Source of the DNA: Anthoceros angustus
Taxonomy: Eukaryota; Streptophyta; Anthocerotopsida; Anthocerotales; Anthocerotaceae
Length of the DNA: 64,000 nt
Assembly (NCBI GenBank): GCA_010909165.1
Contig: MU008223.1
Coordinates: 36,001-100,000 of the forward strand
Direction: 5' to 3'
The position numbers and the translations under genes are program-made. Of this stretch, positions 62,301-64,000 are shown one piece after another. The notes under the pieces were generated by a model. It saw nothing but the letters and a program-made list of their open reading frames with translations, was not told the origin of the DNA and made no database searches. The stretch's first letter is position 1, and every line of letters starts with the position of its first letter.

Positions 62301-63000
62301 GAATGAGAGGACCTCCAGCATGGGGGTGCCATCCATCACCACAAACAGCGCCGCGCTTTCGCTATCTCGCAATTGAATTCATCATGAATGGAGGGGGGAC
62401 AATGGAAGCAATCACAGACAGCCACGAAGGGGATCAAACCAGCGGTGTGTAGCCCAGTGAATGAGGCGGGAGAAACTCGATTGCCACGAACAAGCCAATT
62501 TCCCTTAGTGAGTCCAACACATTTGTGAACACCACCATGATTAATCCACAAGAGATTTGCAGACTTTCTAAACCCAGCAAAGGTTGAAAGGATTCTTGGT
62601 GACCAAACCAAGAACGAACAAGATAGATAGATTTCCTAGACTACATCGCATAAATGCAAGCTGACCTATGGTGTCATTTCAAGCAAAGCTGATGTTTAGA
62701 GATATATTTTAAAATCCGATCCCATGGAAGGATTTTCAAGTTCGCACCATAGGTCTCTAATTCATAAGCAACCCCATGTGTGAGAGATCCAGATATGCCC
62801 AGCCCTCCTTGGTATGAGTATATCACATTTGTAGCGTACACGGATGATTGTGTAAAGGCATGCAAGTGTCCGGCAATTTCCCGTCGGCCGGTTGGTACAT
62901 AGTTAGACGCCTATCGAATCAACCAAGAAGTAAACTCTTCATGCACTCTTGATCGATCAGCAAATCCAGCGTTCATAGAGAGCTCATGTATGCACCATAT
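62301..63000. other. Possible upstream part of the retroelement; no firm gene
   Basis: A minus frame at 62,611-62,336 (LLWINHGGVHKCVGLTKGNW) is the only one of note and has no recognised domain. 62,640-63,000 shows nothing. Confidence 0.3.
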
Positions 63001-63738
63001 TGCACCTCATAGCACCATTTCTGGTCCAATCAACAGAAAAAAACCACCGTGGTAGCAAAGTGTGTCTGTTTTCGCTTAGTGCCACTTATCACAAACTATG
63101 TATTGGCAGCAACAGCAGTCAAGCGATGTTCATCATTCCCGCGCAATCCGAGCATGGCGGCAGCAGCAAAAAGCATCGCCCCATCCGATCGGCGCGCTCA
63201 AGAGGCCCTTGCCTTCACACACCGATAGCGGCAAGCATGCATCCATTTGATGAGCATCGTTTTTGTCTCACAAACTCACATACATCATTGCAAACCACGT
63301 CGTCCGTATGCATCTTAGTCTCCATCATCACACACCCATGTATCATTGTCACAAACAGGCACCTCGCATCTTTCTCTCCAAGTCGCTCAGTCTAAGCATC
63401 ACACACTTCCTTGCAACAAAGCACGTCCACTACTTGTATCATTTTTCTTGGTTACATCATACCATCCATCATGCATTCGCAGTGAGCAAACGTCGTCATC
63501 AATCAACCAGCATCGTCATTTTCCGGCCCTCGTCTTTATTGGTTGCTCAAAGTCGATCCTTTCAGCATCGACACCCCCGTGAGATGGTTCATCAAGCACA
63601 TCACGTGAATCATCCGGTCAAGCATGTTGAGATGCACAAGACCGCATCACGGATCCAGCAGTTGTGACAAAAAAAGCGATCGCCCATCCGGTCATGCTTT
63701 AGATCGACAACCCGGATCTATCATGCATCCGGCATCCA
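63001..63738. other. ATCA/TCAT-biased spacer
   Basis: Composition is skewed to CATCA, TCACA and CCATC words, and the plus frames (63,000-63,395, 63,263-63,667) are His/Ser-rich as a consequence. No gene is called. Confidence 0.5.
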
Positions 63739-63999
63739 TCATCCGTTGACAGCCGTGCTAATCACCGACACCAATTCCCCAACGGTCATCGTGGTAGCAA
63801 AACCATCGGGCGTCTCACGCTTTGGCGCCATTTGCATGGTTCCAAGCAGCGAGCCACGCAGAAACCATATGGTCATCATTCCCCAACAAGCAATCCATGA
63901 GTGATGGCGCGGAGCGAAAAACCGAATCCTCAACCCGTCCGGTCGTCCAAAAGAGGCCGCCCACGGACCCCAATTTTCAGTGATCCTGCAGAGAGTCAC
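63739..63999 (-). other. Open minus frame at window edge, unidentified
   Basis: 86 codons, running off the window end, with MAPKRETPDGFATTMTVGEL near its C-terminal side. It could be the start of another element protein (ATG at about 63,831). The family is not recognised. Confidence 0.25.
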
Positions 64000-64000
64000 C

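Noticed and set aside
1-64000. tRNA or rRNA genes
   Set aside because: I scanned for T-loop words (GGTTCGAATCC-like) with a matching D-loop and acceptor stem and for conserved rRNA blocks; none was convincing. A tRNAscan run would be decisive.

Overview
The window looks like a transposon-dense stretch of a land-plant nuclear genome. The evidence is many Ty1/copia and Ty3/gypsy fragments, GTAAGT/GTGAGT...CAG spliceosomal introns, TATA-bearing LTRs and one F-box/kelch-type gene remnant. The gene mix (amino-methyltransferase-like and C5-methyltransferase-like genes in mobile surroundings) suggests a non-flowering plant such as a lycophyte or fern, but this is inference. No tRNA, rRNA, CRISPR or intact ordinary host gene was recognised. 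Almost every frame is broken.

Layout. 0.7-3.1 kb is a repeat whose partner lies at 41.7-44.0 kb. 3.2-5.3 kb holds a minus-strand element ORF remnant and a gypsy LTR. 5.8-6.8 kb is a broken F-box/kelch-like gene. 7.6-10.3 kb is a copia 3' half with its LTR. 11.1-20.5 kb is a multi-exon gene candidate: a ParB-like nuclease-fold module followed by a module resembling beta-class amino (N4-cytosine/N6-adenine) DNA methyltransferases, with each module present twice in tandem. 21.7-22.7 kb is an inverted copia fragment. 22.7-24.4 kb and 47.3-49.1 kb are inverted copies of a CACTA-like terminus. 24.1-25.9 kb is a tandem array of about 570-bp units. 26-28.1 kb is a large LTR-like element. 29-33 kb is a duplicated block with a copia gag. 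33-41.8 kb is a minus-strand copia split by a structurally complete plus-strand copia (34,150-39,037, target duplication CTAGG). 44.4-45.4 kb and 53.7-55.5 kb are pieces of another copia family. 50.2-53.7 kb is a rearranged gypsy: gag and integrase on the minus strand, aspartic protease and a C5-cytosine methyltransferase relic on the plus strand. 55.5-58.5 kb is an LTR plus a coiled-coil ORF with 33-bp repeats. 58.9-62.4 kb is a minus-strand retroelement with a YIDD reverse transcriptase.

Two observations link the regions. First, two unrelated DNA-methyltransferase types sit among mobile DNA here. Second, near-identical copies differ mainly by small indels at CAG/CTG/CCG and CG sites, while neighbouring stretches of several hundred bases are identical. 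That is the pattern expected of nanopore base-calling error on heavily CHG/CG-methylated DNA. Many frameshifts, and possibly some tandem duplications, may therefore be technical, so 'pseudogene' calls here mean broken as sequenced.
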